DNA of 7,546 nt from Nanobdellati archaeon (GTDB lineage: Archaea > Aenigmatarchaeota > Aenigmatarchaeia > PWEA01), in contig JAKOPB010000019.1 in the NCBI GenBank assembly GCA_022257805.1, positions 1 through 7,546 on the forward strand, written 5' to 3'. Below the pieces are notes generated by a model, which ran no database searches, was not told the origin of the DNA, and saw only the letters and a program-made list of their open reading frames with translations. Position numbers and translations under genes: made by a program. Below, in pieces: positions 6,316 to 7,546 of the stretch. Position 1 is the first letter of the stretch. Each line of letters starts with the position of its first letter.

Positions 6316-7428
6316 CTACTCAACGAACTCTATTCCCAAGATCTTCTCGATCTCCCTTTGCTTTTCTTCGCTGTACTTCTTCTTTGGTCCGTATATCTGT
6401 GACGACTTCACACCAGTAACTATGAGCATAGTTCTGATGGCCTCGCCCAGCTCTTCAACAATCTGTGAACCCCAGATTACCTTTGCTTCGTCATGAAGCT
6501 TTTCTGAGACTGCTTCTACTATCTCCTGTGCTTCACTGATTGTGCTGTCAGGACCTCCTGTGACGTTTATCAGAGCGCCATCGGCGCCTTCTATATCAAC
6601 GTCCAGCAGCGGGTTGGTCAAAGCCTTCTCGACGGCCTCGAGCGATCTGTTCTCTGTGTCTGATTCACCCATTCCTATCATCGCCAGACCACCGCTCTTC
6701 ATAACTGCTTTGATGTCTGCGAAATCTAGGTTTACGAGACCTGGTTTGGTGACCAATTCTGCTATCCCCTTGACTGCGTTGACAAGAATCTCGTCTGCTA
6801 CTTTGAAGGCCGTTGTGACTGAAACGTCTGGTACTATCTCTAACAGCTTATCGTTGGGAATAACGATCAGAGTGTCGACCTCGTTTTCAAGTCTTTCTAA
6901 CCCCCTTCTTGCGTTAGACCTTCTCTGTTTTCCTTCCATTGTAAAAGGAAGCGTTACGATGCCTACTGTCAGGGCCCCCATCTTCTGTGCCGTCTCTGCT
7001 ACTATAGGGGCTGCTCCGGTACCGGTTCCTCCACCGAGACCGCAAGTAATAAACACCATGTCGCTCCCTTCCAGTTTCTCCTTTATATCCTGCTTGGACT
7101 CTTCTGCTGCCTCTTCGCCGATCTCCGGCTCAGCACCTGCTCCCAGTCCCTGTGTGATTTCCCTTCCTATGAGAAGTTTGCTATCTGCATCGGTGTAAAG
7201 AAGATCCTGTGCGTCTGTGTTTATGGCTATCGACTCTGCGCCAACTATTCCTACCTGTGTCATCCTCGAAATGGTGTTGTTGCCTGCGCCCCCTACACCG
7301 GCGACCTTTATTTCTGCCTTTCTTGACTCGAGGATATCCTTCAGATCTTCATCGACCTCATGATCGAGCTCCGGTTCTTCGGGCATCATCTGCTCGGCCT
7401 GTCCTTGAATTTCTTTTGCTTCTGCCAT
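6316..7428 (-). CDS. ftsZ: Cell division protein FtsZ (tubulin-like GTPase)
   Basis: GTPase that forms the division ring at the inner face of the membrane. It has 370 aa, usual for archaeal FtsZ. An acidic N-terminal extension (about 1-36) precedes the Rossmann-type GTPase domain, which begins IKVAGVGGAGNNTISRM (40-56). The nucleotide-binding tubulin signature GGGTGTG is at 132-138, with a second phosphate/ribose region around PFTMEGKQRRSNARRGL (161-177). The T7 synergy loop NLDFADIK (233-240) has both catalytic Asp residues, so the enzyme should be active. The C-terminal domain spans about 245-345, and a charged tail ends ILGIEFVE. Its resemblance is to the conserved archaeal FtsZ group rather than to CetZ, but the paralogue (FtsZ1 or FtsZ2) is not assigned. 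The ATG follows GGAGGTGA at a five-base spacing. It is first in the window and probably a separate transcript. Confidence 0.97.
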   Translation of the reverse strand: MAEAKEIQGQAEQMMPEEPELDHEVDEDLKDILESRKAEIKVAGVGGAGNNTISRMTQVGIVGAESIAINTDAQDLLYTDADSKLLIGREITQGLGAGAEPEIGEEAAEESKQDIKEKLEGSDMVFITCGLGGGTGTGAAPIVAETAQKMGALTVGIVTLPFTMEGKQRRSNARRGLERLENEVDTLIVIPNDKLLEIVPDVSVTTAFKVADEILVNAVKGIAELVTKPGLVNLDFADIKAVMKSGGLAMIGMGESDTENRSLEAVEKALTNPLLDVDIEGADGALINVTGGPDSTISEAQEIVEAVSEKLHDEAKVIWGSQIVEELGEAIRTMLIVTGVKSSQIYGPKKKYSEEKQREIEKILGIEFVE

Positions 7429-7433
7429 GTTTT

Positions 7434-7501
7434 CACCTCCACATATACTAATTTGCCTTTAAAACAACGTTTGAGCTAAAAATGATACATTTGATGTCAA
7501 A
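7434..7501 (-). promoter_or_regulatory. Upstream control region of ftsZ
   Basis: It contains a strong GGAGGTG ribosome site at 7440-7434. Two weak TATA-like stretches are seen on the minus strand: ATTTTTAG (7483-7476), which would give a leader of about 25 bases and keep the ribosome site, and TTTTAAAG (about 7464-7457), which would place the start too far downstream. A near-perfect inverted repeat, TTTGA-two bases-TCAAA, lies at 7490-7501, just upstream of the better box. The assignment of a promoter is tentative. Confidence 0.3.
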
Positions 7502-7546
7502 CGAATCAAATAAAGCCTCTCAGAGCCCCTTTAACATTTTGGAGCC

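Noticed and set aside
6183..6323. N-terminal extension of SecE by 47 residues
   Set aside because: The region contains the terminator hairpin, the T-tract and the TATA-like box, and the extra residues do not fit the SecE family length.
6542..7198. Plus-strand open frame of about 218 codons opposite ftsZ
   Set aside because: Antisense to conserved FtsZ motifs; no recognisable domain.
1..7546. CRISPR array, insertion sequence, tRNA or rRNA gene
   Set aside because: No regularly spaced repeats, no transposase or terminal inverted repeats and no tRNA-like or rRNA-like segment were seen.

Overview
This window is archaeal, most likely euryarchaeal. The proteins are archaeal or eukaryote-like versions: an AlaRS with an archaeal N-terminal zinc ribbon, a P1-type stalk protein ending in GLGSLFG, P0/uL10, Spt5 and a single-span SecE (Sec61-gamma type). 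The start sites carry GGAGGTGA-type Shine-Dalgarno sequences and TTTATA-like promoter boxes. FtsZ and the order ftsZ-secE-spt5-L11-L1-P0-P1 are typical of Euryarchaeota. Coding is moderate in G+C and rich in Glu, Asp and Lys. I cannot assign a genus.

Except for a gene fragment at the left edge, everything runs on the minus strand, so it is transcribed from right to left. From the right: an upstream control region (about 7429-7546), ftsZ, a hairpin/T-rich terminator overlapping a TATA-like box, then secE-spt5-rpl11 tightly spaced. A 73-base gap holds a TATA-like box, a hairpin and a strong Shine-Dalgarno. Then come rpl1-rpl10(P0)-rpl12(P1), with a one-base overlap and a one-base gap, and after a short T-rich gap alaS. 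The left edge (1-75) holds the end of a plus-strand gene whose stop codon abuts the alaS stop.

The genes form a gene-expression and growth cluster. SecE is part of the translocon, Spt5 is the RNA polymerase processivity factor, and L11, P0 and P1 build the GTPase-associated stalk. L1 forms the opposite stalk, AlaRS charges tRNA-Ala, and FtsZ drives division. The gap before rpl1 suggests that L1-P0-P1 is a separately controlled unit, as in Methanococcus and Halobacterium, where L1 represses its own mRNA.

No new multi-gene system is apparent. The oddities lie inside conserved genes. L11 has an extra C-terminal part of about 100 residues (coiled coil, hydrophobic island, poly-Glu tail). P0 is short and lacks the usual acidic GLG(A/S)LFG tail. 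AlaRS lacks the glycine-rich end normally found in its C-Ala domain. Together these suggest a lineage with an altered GTPase-stalk region.
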